Source: Saprospiraceae bacterium (lineage in GTDB: Bacteria > Bacteroidota > Bacteroidia > Chitinophagales > Saprospiraceae). From it: 39,797 nucleotides of DNA. The notes beneath the pieces are model-generated. The model saw only the letters and a program-made list of their open reading frames with translations, was not told the DNA's origin and did no database searches. Shown here piece by piece: positions 9,058 through 16,184 of the stretch (within the stretch, counting starts at the first letter, position 1; every line of letters starts with the position of its first letter). The position numbers and the translations under genes were made by a program. Location of the stretch: positions 1-39,797 of the forward strand of contig JAHDGD010000021.1 of the NCBI GenBank assembly GCA_020627825.1. The letters are read 5' to 3'.

Positions 9058-10266
9058 ATGGAACATTGCACATTATACAGTCACTATTTAAAATTTGATA
9101 AAATAGTCGATATTTTAAAAGATCACCTTCCCCACGCTAAAATTGAGAAAGAAGAGAATGGCATTCACAAAAAAATTGTAGCAACAATAAAGGGTGGAAT
9201 CTTTAGCAAAACTAAAACCTTAAGTCTCAACTATAGAGAGCGAACAACACCATCATACAATCTTGAACATGCTACATGTCCATTAAGTAAAAACTTGAAA
9301 GGGATGACACAATTTGTGCATTCTATTCCATTTGAAAATCAAGCCTTAAAGTCAAAATTTCTCCATAAAATAATGGCCTCTAATGCTGAGATAGCTTTCA
9401 TAGGTGATCCCAAAATCAATGAACAATTTCGTTTAATTTTAAAAAGGATTACAGTAGAATTAGACGCCTTTATTTTTACAAATTCGAATTCTATTTTTCA
9501 CTTATCCGAACATCAACATTTTGTGGACAAACACTTCAAATTGATTATTGATGCACATGGTAATAGTAAAGTTGATGCAATTGATGTCCAAATTGAATCA
9601 AAATATCATGCGTCACATAAAGATGAAATTTCAGAAGAACAACAATTGAGAAAAGAAAAATCAGAACGTTATCTAACATCTAAAGGCGTAAAAGTCAATG
9701 TTCATCTTCCATGTGTAGAGTCAAGTACACAAATCAAATTACGTACGAAATCAGAATTGATTCATAGGATTTATGCTTTGCTTGTTATAGCAGCTCGAGG
9801 AGAAGGAGTTGAACAAAAAAGGCTTCAACAATTGATGGAAGAAAAAAACATTATTTCGTTGTCACCAAAAGAAAAATCTGTTTTTTATCAAGATGAATTA
9901 AGTCCAGAGGATCAGGCGTATGCAACATGGAGATACGAAAGTTTAAATACCTTATTATGGGCAGTTCATGAAGCACCACTCCCCTATCCTTCAGCTATTT
10001 GCAATGTTCAAGAAATAGTAGGGAAACTTGTCCAAAAAGATAAAGCGACCTTTACGAAATCTTGGACCATCAGGTCAGCACATGAAGTTCTTGATGCACT
10101 AGATGAAATATATCGTATGAATTGGGCATGTGTTGATGCAAGATTAAAAGGAACTTCACCAGAGGGAGAATTAAATCCAGGGGTCGTTTATGAACGTCAT
10201 TACGCCTTAAATTGGCTGACTAATTATCAAGATTTGGAGTGGGATGATGTAACAACAGATACTTGA
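9058..10266 (+). CDS. DUF4272 domain protein
   Basis: This 402-residue protein has no signal peptide and is probably cytoplasmic. Residues about 195-400 match DUF4272: SERYLTSKGVKVN, RIYALLVIAARGEG, LSPKEKSVFYQDELSPEDQAY broken by family-typical spacing, WRYESLNTLLWAVHEAPLPYP, ILD-like VLDALDEIYRMNWA and YERHYALNWL...WDDVTTDT at the end. The first ~190 residues form a separate region I do not recognise. The function is unknown. It follows the DUF547 gene by 48 bp and is convergent with the barrel gene. Confidence 0.85.
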   Translation: MEHCTLYSHYLKFDKIVDILKDHLPHAKIEKEENGIHKKIVATIKGGIFSKTKTLSLNYRERTTPSYNLEHATCPLSKNLKGMTQFVHSIPFENQALKSKFLHKIMASNAEIAFIGDPKINEQFRLILKRITVELDAFIFTNSNSIFHLSEHQHFVDKHFKLIIDAHGNSKVDAIDVQIESKYHASHKDEISEEQQLRKEKSERYLTSKGVKVNVHLPCVESSTQIKLRTKSELIHRIYALLVIAARGEGVEQKRLQQLMEEKNIISLSPKEKSVFYQDELSPEDQAYATWRYESLNTLLWAVHEAPLPYPSAICNVQEIVGKLVQKDKATFTKSWTIRSAHEVLDALDEIYRMNWACVDARLKGTSPEGELNPGVVYERHYALNWLTNYQDLEWDDVTTDT

Positions 10267-10318
10267 TTTTGGAACAAAAATCGAAGAATCTTATTGAAGA
10301 AATAATCTTACATTAATG

Positions 10319-11410
10319 TCAAAACGCTTCTCCTATTGTAATATAAAATTGAACATCTTCCACCCCTTTAGCAAAGTCTAGTCTAAGATTACTTTTTTCT
10401 TTTTTTGTAAGTTGAAATCTAAGTCCTATACCAAATGCAGGTTTCCAACTTTCGTTAAATTGTCCTAAATACGTTGAAGAAAAAGTGCTTATGGAAGTAA
10501 ATGCCACGCCAGTCAACCTTTTATAAATGGGATAACGATATTCTATTTGGGCTAAAGTATTATTGCGGTCAATAAATCTCCTATCGTTATATCCTCTTCC
10601 TGCAAAAAAATAATAATTGAAAAAAGGAACATTACCAAATTGAGTTCCTGTAAAAAGATTGAGTCCGATAATGTGCTGCTTTTTAATAGGGACAAATTTT
10701 CTAGCGATCAATGAAACACCTGTAAAAGTGAAATCTGAAAAACTATAAGCACTTCCATGTTCCAATATCAATTCTGTAAAATTTCCTTTGCTCGGATAAA
10801 ATATGTTATCCCTTGAATCGTATGAAATACTTAACCCTATGGTACTTACTGTTCCCCCTTCAATACCTAAGGGATTATCATTTGATAGAACTTCACCAGT
10901 TGTAGGGATTTCAAAAACATCAATTTTATTTCGAATACCTACAAACACTTCATCTGTCAACCTGTATGAAACTGTATTAATAATTCTAGGAAAATTAGCT
11001 CCATAAATTTCCAGATTAGAAGCAGGACTATCTATTCCAATTCCGTAGTAATTGTAGAAATATCTATAAAACCCAAGTTCACCTTGTGTCTTCCATTTAT
11101 CGTTAAAATACAACTCGTAAGGTACGAATACTAAAATTTGATTCTTAAGTGTATAGGCTAGCCCAATCCCTACTTGTGATTTCCTCCACTTTTCTTTTTC
11201 ACCAATATTAAAAATTGAAATACCAAGAGCTCCGAAGGCCAAACCAGTTTCAGGTAAGAAAAACGCAATAGGAAAAGCTGTTATACTAAAATCTTTTGCA
11301 GTATTGTACAAGCTATCGTTTTCCAGAGTATGATCTTCCTCATTTTGTGCAAAGCTTTTGGACGAAAGTCCCAAAAATAATGCGAGTAAAAGCGCAAATA
11401 ATCTCATCAT
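10319..11410 (-). CDS. BamA/TamA-type outer-membrane beta-barrel (Omp85 C-terminal domain, no POTRA)
   Basis: This 363-residue protein has a signal peptide (about 1-21, SFA|Q) followed directly by a 16-strand-type bacterial surface antigen domain. Visible motifs are YDSRDNIFYPSKGNF (near 195), GRGYNDRRFIDRN (near 270, the equivalent of the conserved RGY lid-lock loop), QIEYRYPI and a terminal Phe (YITIGEAF). At 363 residues there is no room for POTRA domains, as in the short patatin-associated or stand-alone Omp85 barrels common in Bacteroidota. It starts 1 bp after the TauE gene ends. The signal peptide contains a palindrome (11356-11376) coding FLGLSSK. Confidence 0.87.
   Translation of the reverse strand: MMRLFALLLALFLGLSSKSFAQNEEDHTLENDSLYNTAKDFSITAFPIAFFLPETGLAFGALGISIFNIGEKEKWRKSQVGIGLAYTLKNQILVFVPYELYFNDKWKTQGELGFYRYFYNYYGIGIDSPASNLEIYGANFPRIINTVSYRLTDEVFVGIRNKIDVFEIPTTGEVLSNDNPLGIEGGTVSTIGLSISYDSRDNIFYPSKGNFTELILEHGSAYSFSDFTFTGVSLIARKFVPIKKQHIIGLNLFTGTQFGNVPFFNYYFFAGRGYNDRRFIDRNNTLAQIEYRYPIYKRLTGVAFTSISTFSSTYLGQFNESWKPAFGIGLRFQLTKKEKSNLRLDFAKGVEDVQFYITIGEAF
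11356..11376. repeat. Palindrome family member in a signal-peptide coding region
   Basis: TTTTGGAC-GAAA-GTCC is followed by CAAAAA: 8-bp arms with one bulged C around a GAAA (GNRA) loop. Read on the minus strand it encodes LFLGLSSKS just before the signal-peptidase site of the barrel protein, the same relative frame as the T9SS-tail copies (LFLGSSPKK). Confidence 0.6.
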
Positions 11411-11411
11411 A

Positions 11412-12137
11412 CTAAAACAGAATAAAAATAGCTCCTATTGCTGTTGCAATTAATAAAAATTTTCGATACCAATCCTCTGTAAAATAACGGACAATCCGCA
11501 GCCCCAAAAAGAAACCAATGATCACAGCTGGAACTAAATATACATCTATGAGAATAGATTCTCGCGTTATGGTATGCCAAGAAAAAATGTGGACGGGTAA
11601 TTTGACAACATTCGTTAATAAAAACAACCAAGCAGCAGTCCCTATGAATTCATTTTTTGGTAGTCGTGTTGATAAAAAATAAATATTAGCAAAAGGTCCG
11701 GCTAGATTACCTATCATAGTTGTAAATCCAGCTGTTACTCCCATAGCATATCCGAACCATTTACTGTGAGATACTGATTGAGAATTTTGTAGATCTCTAT
11801 AAAATAAAACGACTACAGATATTAAAATAATAACCGCCATCCAGAATTTAAATGCTTTTTCATCCAAAAAATGACCCACAAAAGCTGCTAGAATTACACC
11901 GAGTAGAACAACAGGTAGAAAAGACCAGAGATACTTCCACTTTACATGCTTTTTATAATATACAACACTTAGAACATCACCAACTAATAATAAAGGTAAT
12001 AAGATTCCTGTGGAGGCCTTTGCATCAAATGCATTCGCCATGAGAGCCACTATGATAATCCCTACTCCTTTAACACCAGCTTTGGCGACACCAAGAATAA
12101 AAGCAGAGATCAAAGCCAGAATGATAGGAATACTCAT
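11412..12137 (-). CDS. TauE/SafE (TSUP) family membrane permease
   Basis: This 241-residue integral membrane protein has about 8 hydrophobic helices. It carries the family pattern of two repeated halves: GVAKAGVKGVGIIIVALMA in the first and GVTAGFTTMIGNLAGP in the second. TSUP members export or import sulfite, sulfoacetate or other small anions; the substrate cannot be read from the sequence. It lies in a tight minus-strand run, 22 bp after the methyltransferase and 1 bp before the BamA-like gene. Confidence 0.87.
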   Translation of the reverse strand: MSIPIILALISAFILGVAKAGVKGVGIIIVALMANAFDAKASTGILLPLLLVGDVLSVVYYKKHVKWKYLWSFLPVVLLGVILAAFVGHFLDEKAFKFWMAVIILISVVVLFYRDLQNSQSVSHSKWFGYAMGVTAGFTTMIGNLAGPFANIYFLSTRLPKNEFIGTAAWLFLLTNVVKLPVHIFSWHTITRESILIDVYLVPAVIIGFFLGLRIVRYFTEDWYRKFLLIATAIGAIFILF

Positions 12138-12159
12138 AAATTATCGATAAAATTTATCC

Positions 12160-12891
12160 TTATTTCTTTTGACCTACCACAATTACTGATAGTCCTGCAA
12201 TATGTTTAAAAGGAATGTCAATTATTTTGAAAATAGGAACAAAGGAATTATATAATGTCATCTTACCTTTTTTAACAGTGGAATCTCTGAAAATCTTCCC
12301 TCCTATAAACCAAGCAAAAATACCTGTAAAATTAAAATATCTAGAGGTATGAATGTGGTAATGATTCGGGTCAAAAATTTTCATTAATGATTTCCTCGTA
12401 TACCGCCTAAAATGAAATAATTCTTTATCAATCCGATTATATAAAGATTGGAAAGCAGGAACTAATATAATCGCTTTACCACTCGGTTTCAAAAGCTTGT
12501 AAATATTAGCCAATGCTAAGTGGTCATCTTCTATATGTTCAATTACGTTCAAAGCAAAAACCGCATCAAATGATTGCAGATAAGTAGCATATTTTTCATC
12601 GAAATCCGGTGCCACTAAATCCAATAAGATTACATGTTTTCCGTTGAATTTTTCATGTAAAATTTGAACATAACTTGACCGTACATCGCTAAGGGTAAGA
12701 TCTTGATTGTCAGCAATAAAAAAACTTGAAATGTTTCCGATTCCTGAGCCCACTTCTAATATTTTACCCGTACAAAAAGGCGAAATGGTATTGTACATCC
12801 ATCGATTAAACTTATCTGCTTTGGTAATTGCCTCGAGGGTTTCATGACCTTCCTTATCAATTTCTTTGAAATCAAATTTACTTTCCTCCAT
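12160..12891 (-). CDS. Class I SAM-dependent methyltransferase
   Basis: This 243-residue cytoplasmic methyltransferase has motif I ILEVGSGIGN (near 44-53), an acidic motif II TLSDVRSSYV, post-motif FDAVFALNVIEHIEDD (near 108) and motif III region LLKPSGKAIILVPA. The C-terminal half carries hydrophobic, membrane-associating-like segments (FNFTGIFAWFIGGK). Such proteins often act on lipid or polyisoprenoid-linked substrates, but the substrate is not determinable here. It is first or second gene of the minus-strand run leading into TauE and the barrel. Confidence 0.85.
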   Translation of the reverse strand: MEESKFDFKEIDKEGHETLEAITKADKFNRWMYNTISPFCTGKILEVGSGIGNISSFFIADNQDLTLSDVRSSYVQILHEKFNGKHVILLDLVAPDFDEKYATYLQSFDAVFALNVIEHIEDDHLALANIYKLLKPSGKAIILVPAFQSLYNRIDKELFHFRRYTRKSLMKIFDPNHYHIHTSRYFNFTGIFAWFIGGKIFRDSTVKKGKMTLYNSFVPIFKIIDIPFKHIAGLSVIVVGQKK

Positions 12892-12936
12892 CTATACTTT
12901 TGACTTTAAATACATACTAAGATTATCAAGCATCAG

Positions 12937-13158
12937 TCAAGATGATAAAGGTGTCCTATCATCATCAAAATCGATGATGTATTTGTCAACATCTATGTGC
13001 TTTTCAAAATAAGATGGAGTCATATGAACTGGTACATCAGAAAAAGGAAAGTAAACACTTAAGGTATTGTTTGTAGAATTTCGCACTTTCAAAATAGGGC
13101 GATCATCTCCATTTGGGATGGACTTATTTGGCTCAATTATCATATTCATTATTTTCAA
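12937..13158 (-). CDS. Small hypothetical protein (73 residues)
   Basis: It starts at the first of three clustered ATGs (13158, 13149, 13143). The product has a beta-rich look (RPILKVRNSTNNTLSVYFPF) and an acidic C-terminus (IIDFDDDRTP). There is no signal peptide and no family I recognise. It sits 45 bp upstream of the methyltransferase gene on the same strand and has no competing ORF, which supports it being real. The function is unknown. Confidence 0.5.
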   Translation of the reverse strand: MKIMNMIIEPNKSIPNGDDRPILKVRNSTNNTLSVYFPFSDVPVHMTPSYFEKHIDVDKYIIDFDDDRTPLSS

Positions 13159-13455
13159 TTATTCAAAAATGATATTGAATAAAAGCTGCTTAAATATATG
13201 ACAAATATTTATAATATATAGGAATTTACAGGTATTCATTTCATCAAAAACGAATCTCTATTAGCGACGTGTGAATTCAGTTGGTGTTCAGGATTATTTT
13301 ACTTTGGACGTAAGTCCCTTCATCTTAAAACACAATCCCCTATATGTGTCAGTAAAAATGATTTCATCTCCTTTATTCACGATAAAATAAAAGTTTATGG
13401 CTAATTGAGTGATACAAAGTAATGATTCTTATTATTTTTACGTTTTTCGTATTAA
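13159..13455. other. Intergenic region between divergent genes, with one palindrome
   Basis: This A+T-rich region separates the minus-strand run from the helicase. It contains the GGAC-GTAA-GTCC palindrome at 13306-13317. A 12-codon ORF starting at the ATG at 13423 ends in TAG just before the helicase frame opens. No RNA gene was recognised. Confidence 0.5.
13306..13317. repeat. Palindrome family member, GGAC-GTAA-GTCC (intergenic)
   Basis: A 4-bp stem closes a GTAA (GNRA-type) loop, preceded by ACTTT and followed by CTT. It differs from the 7090 and 11356 copies by one base in the loop, and it lies in non-coding DNA. Confidence 0.5.
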
Positions 13456-15015
13456 AATAGAGAGATCGTCGAGACAACAGATAAGCAAGAAAAAGTAATA
13501 GGTAAAAGATTATATGACTACCAAAAAAAGTCCTTGGATGATATATTCAAGAAACTGAAAGACCCAGAAACTAAAGGAAATATTCTGTTTCAATTACCAA
13601 CTGGTGGAGGAAAGACAGTTATCTTTTCTGAGATAACCAGACGATACATTGAGGAAATGGATAAGAAAGTCATGATTCTTACCCATCGTATAGAATTGTG
13701 CAAGCAAACATCTAGGATGCTGGATGAATTTGAAGTAACAAACATGATAATCGATTCGAATGTAAAAGCATTACCTACGCAGAATCCTTATCGATGTTTC
13801 GTTGCTATGGTAGAAACGCTCAACAACAGATTGAATGATGAAGTAATCGATGTGGCAAATGTGGGATTGGTGATCATTGATGAGGCGCATTACAATTCAT
13901 TTACGAAACTATTCAAATTTTTTGATCAAGCTACGATATTGGGGGTAACGGCAACACCTTTGAGCTCCAATATGAAATTACCGATGAAAGATAACTACAA
14001 ACATTTGATCATCGGAGAATCTATACCCAATCTTATTAAAAATGGTTTTTTAGCCAAGCCAAAAGTTTTTACGTATGATGTAGGACTTACATCTCTTAAA
14101 ATAGGAATGAATGGTGATTATACAGTAAAATCATCGGAAGCTTTATATACGAATTTCAACATGCGAGAAAAGCTTTTATATTCTTATAACCAGAGAAGTA
14201 AAGGTAAAAAAACATTGATTTTCAATAACGGTATCAAGACATCAATATACGTCTATAATACATTCAGAGAAGCAGGATATGATATTCGTCATCTCGACAA
14301 TACCCATTCAAAAAAAGAAAGACAAGAAATATTATCGTGGTTTCACACTAAACCAGATGCTATTTTATCTTCTGTTTCCATCTTAACAACAGGATTTGAT
14401 GAGCCGACCGTCGAAACTGTTATATTGAATAGAGCAACCCGATCACTTACTTTGTATTTTCAGATGATAGGTAGAGGATCAAGGGTGTTAGATAACAAAA
14501 AAGAGTTTAACATTATTGATTTAGGTAATAATGTCGCTCGATTTGGTGCATGGGACGGACCTATTGATTGGCATAAAATCTTCCGCAACCCTGATTTTTA
14601 CTTGGAAAATCTTATGGCTGATGCAGAATTGGAAAGAAGATTTAAATATGTCATGCCGGATGAACTAAGACAAAAGTTTGCGAATTCAGAAGATGTTTCA
14701 TTTGATATCAACTCAACATATGATGAGGTGGTAAAGAAAAGAGAAAAACCACAGATGGTTCTGGAATATTCAATCGAGCAGCACAAAACAATTTGTATAG
14801 AGAATTCGGAAGATTTATTTGATGCTTGGTCTCTAGCAAGATTATTGGCTCCGGATATAAATCACAGGGTAAAGGCTTATGCATATTGTATTACAAAAAG
14901 TACCTTGAATTATAGAAAGTGGTTACAAGAAGAATACATGCGAAAGCTCAGAGCAAGCATAAAATCGCATTATGATGATTTGGCATTTGCTGACGATGAC
15001 GAAGATCAAGACTAG
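13456..15015 (+). CDS. DEAD/DEAH-box helicase (SF2), start codon unclear
   Basis: This is a superfamily 2 helicase of the type III-restriction/SSL2-like class. Counting from the TTG at 13534, Walker A is LPTGGGKT (residues 21-28); the other motifs are VMILTHR, Walker B IIDEAHY, GVTATP (motif III), the helicase C domain with HLDNTHSKKERQ, TTGFDEPTVETVI and QMIGRGSR (motif VI). A ~130-residue acidic tail ends FADDDEDQD. The frame stays open upstream to a stop at 13453. The stretch 13501-13533 encodes GKRLYDYQKKS, the expected Q-motif-like region, so the protein surely begins before the TTG. No ATG, GTG or TTG exists in that stretch, so initiation is non-canonical (ATA at 13498 or ATC at 13465) or an ATG has been lost. 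The interval given is the whole open frame. Confidence 0.75.
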   Translation, partial: NREIVETTDKQEKVIGKRLYDYQKKSLDDIFKKLKDPETKGNILFQLPTGGGKTVIFSEITRRYIEEMDKKVMILTHRIELCKQTSRMLDEFEVTNMIIDSNVKALPTQNPYRCFVAMVETLNNRLNDEVIDVANVGLVIIDEAHYNSFTKLFKFFDQATILGVTATPLSSNMKLPMKDNYKHLIIGESIPNLIKNGFLAKPKVFTYDVGLTSLKIGMNGDYTVKSSEALYTNFNMREKLLYSYNQRSKGKKTLIFNNGIKTSIYVYNTFREAGYDIRHLDNTHSKKERQEILSWFHTKPDAILSSVSILTTGFDEPTVETVILNRATRSLTLYFQMIGRGSRVLDNKKEFNIIDLGNNVARFGAWDGPIDWHKIFRNPDFYLENLMADAELERRFKYVMPDELRQKFANSEDVSFDINSTYDEVVKKREKPQMVLEYSIEQHKTICIENSEDLFDAWSLARLLAPDINHRVKAYAYCITKSTLNYRKWLQEEYMRKLRASIKSHYDDLAFADDDEDQD

Positions 15016-15098
15016 TCATTTACGCATAAAATAGGTCAAATTCCTATTAATCATTAGTTTAAAATTTAGCGAAAGTATGATGTTGATGGTGGGCGAAT

Positions 15099-15130
15099 TT
15101 TATAAGTCTTGCTGGTACAAGACTTATAAA
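15099..15130. repeat. 13-bp perfect inverted repeat
   Basis: TTTATAAGTCTTG (15099-15111) and CAAGACTTATAAA (15118-15130) are exact reverse complements around a CTGGTA loop. No T-run follows on either strand, so it is not a standard terminator. Confidence 0.8.
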
Positions 15131-15220
15131 AACGGAGTATTTCAGGGTTCGCATGCTCCGTCTCTGCGCAGGCTTGAGACCCTTCCCGGTGGTCAGGCCT
15201 TTCATGTTCCTTTCGCGGGC
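15131..15220. other. G+C-rich non-coding island (candidate structured RNA or REP element)
   Basis: By hand count 53 of 90 bases are G or C in a strongly A+T-rich background. It contains CGGAG/CTCCG (15133-15137, 15156-15160) and GTCTC/GAGAC short stems and no long ORF. The strand is undetermined. Confidence 0.45.
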
Positions 15221-15236
15221 ATATTAAAAAGGGCAC

Positions 15237-15256
15237 TATATAATTGAAATTATATA
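15237..15256. repeat. 9-bp perfect inverted repeat, A+T only
   Basis: TATATAATT and AATTATATA flank a GA dinucleotide. It closes the right side of the G+C-rich island. Confidence 0.7.
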
Positions 15257-15337
15257 AATGTTCAAAATTTTACGATTGATTTCAGCTTTCGTGGTAAAAT
15301 AGGAGAAGAAATTACCGAAATGATGGAGGTTTTTGGA

Positions 15338-15967
15338 TTATGGGGGTGGGATGTGGGAAGAAAAAGTGGAAATGATTAATTTTCGTACTACGAAATCTGG
15401 AAAAGCCTTGTAGCAAAGCCCTCCGACAAAATCTACCCCTCTAAATATAGCCCAATTCACCCTGTCAATCCATGCTTTTTCTACCCTATACCTCTTCTCT
15501 TTTTGCCCCTCTATCTCCTTGCCTGTTTCCATCTCGTTTTCATAAGCCATATATTCAGAAATTGAATCAAAATAATATCGAGTAAAGCGCTTTTGAACCA
15601 ATACCCCTTTTCGACCTCGTATCTTATTTACACACTTCACATATCTACTATGAAATATCCGAATTCGCTCACTAATTATACGCCATGGCTCTTTTATGAA
15701 AATCAATTTAATTTCTTTACCCTTTCGTTCTATTTCACTTTGATAGTTCTTAATGACCACCGGTTTACTTTTAACCCGCAACAATATCTGATAACCTTCA
15801 CTTGATACATATAACTTTTGGATGTGAAGATAATCTGATAAATATCTATTTAATAAAACCTTAAAAATTCGAATCTCCTCTGATGATTCAAAATAACAGC
15901 TTCGGCTACTTGATAAACTTTCAAACATGTAATACCCCCCTGGAACAATTTCTTTCGTTTCTTGCAT
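15338..15967 (-). CDS. Decayed REP-associated / IS200-like (Y1) transposase homologue
   Basis: This 209-residue protein keeps the outline of Bacteroidota REP-associated (RAYT, TnpA Y1) transposases. It has VPGGYYMFESLSSSRSCYF where the family has PGGYYHIYNRG...F, then YVSSEGYQILLRVKSK where the family has the HUH block NHFHLLIRVK. IFHSRYVKCVNKIRGRKG follows, then VLVQKRFTRYYFDSISEYM where the family has SLFQKRFKR...Y. Both HUH histidines are replaced (Tyr and Ile) and the usual YIHxNP is YMAYENE, so DNA nicking is unlikely. The reading frame is nevertheless intact at full family length, which suggests a retained non-catalytic role or recent death. The assignment is by eye from family knowledge. 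Adjacent DNA carries clustered inverted repeats. Confidence 0.7.
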   Translation of the reverse strand: MQETKEIVPGGYYMFESLSSSRSCYFESSEEIRIFKVLLNRYLSDYLHIQKLYVSSEGYQILLRVKSKPVVIKNYQSEIERKGKEIKLIFIKEPWRIISERIRIFHSRYVKCVNKIRGRKGVLVQKRFTRYYFDSISEYMAYENEMETGKEIEGQKEKRYRVEKAWIDRVNWAIFRGVDFVGGLCYKAFPDFVVRKLIISTFSSHIPPP

Positions 15968-16184
15968 AAATGTGTCTTTCTTATTAGTGTAACGAATCGA
16001 GATTTTGTGACACTTTTTTGCAAGTATTTTGAAAATAATTTATAATCTACTGAAATACAAATATTTATAAGTGACAAATTCTACATATCATATTAAATTA
16101 AAGTTTAATATGATTGTGCCTTTTGTCTTAATTTGTGTAATTAAAATGCTTTAAGAATCAAGCATATTTTGTAACGAAAAGTAT

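Larger units (their letters stand above)
15016..15337. other. Non-coding segment with three inverted repeats and a G+C-rich island
   Basis: No ORF is credible here. The segment holds a 13-bp perfect inverted repeat (15099-15130), a G+C-rich block (15131-15220, about 59% by hand count) and a 9-bp perfect inverted repeat (15237-15256). It lies just 3' of the transposase-like gene at 15338-15967 and may be its cognate repeat, or a structured RNA. Confidence 0.55.

Noticed and set aside
11501-11512. GCCCCAAAAAGA, like the right half of the palindrome
   Set aside because: No matching left arm; it lies in the last helices of the TauE-like protein where FLGLR is plausible family sequence.
15850-16077. 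75-codon ORF over the start of the transposase-like gene
   Set aside because: Overlaps a better supported gene in another frame and has no recognisable sequence.
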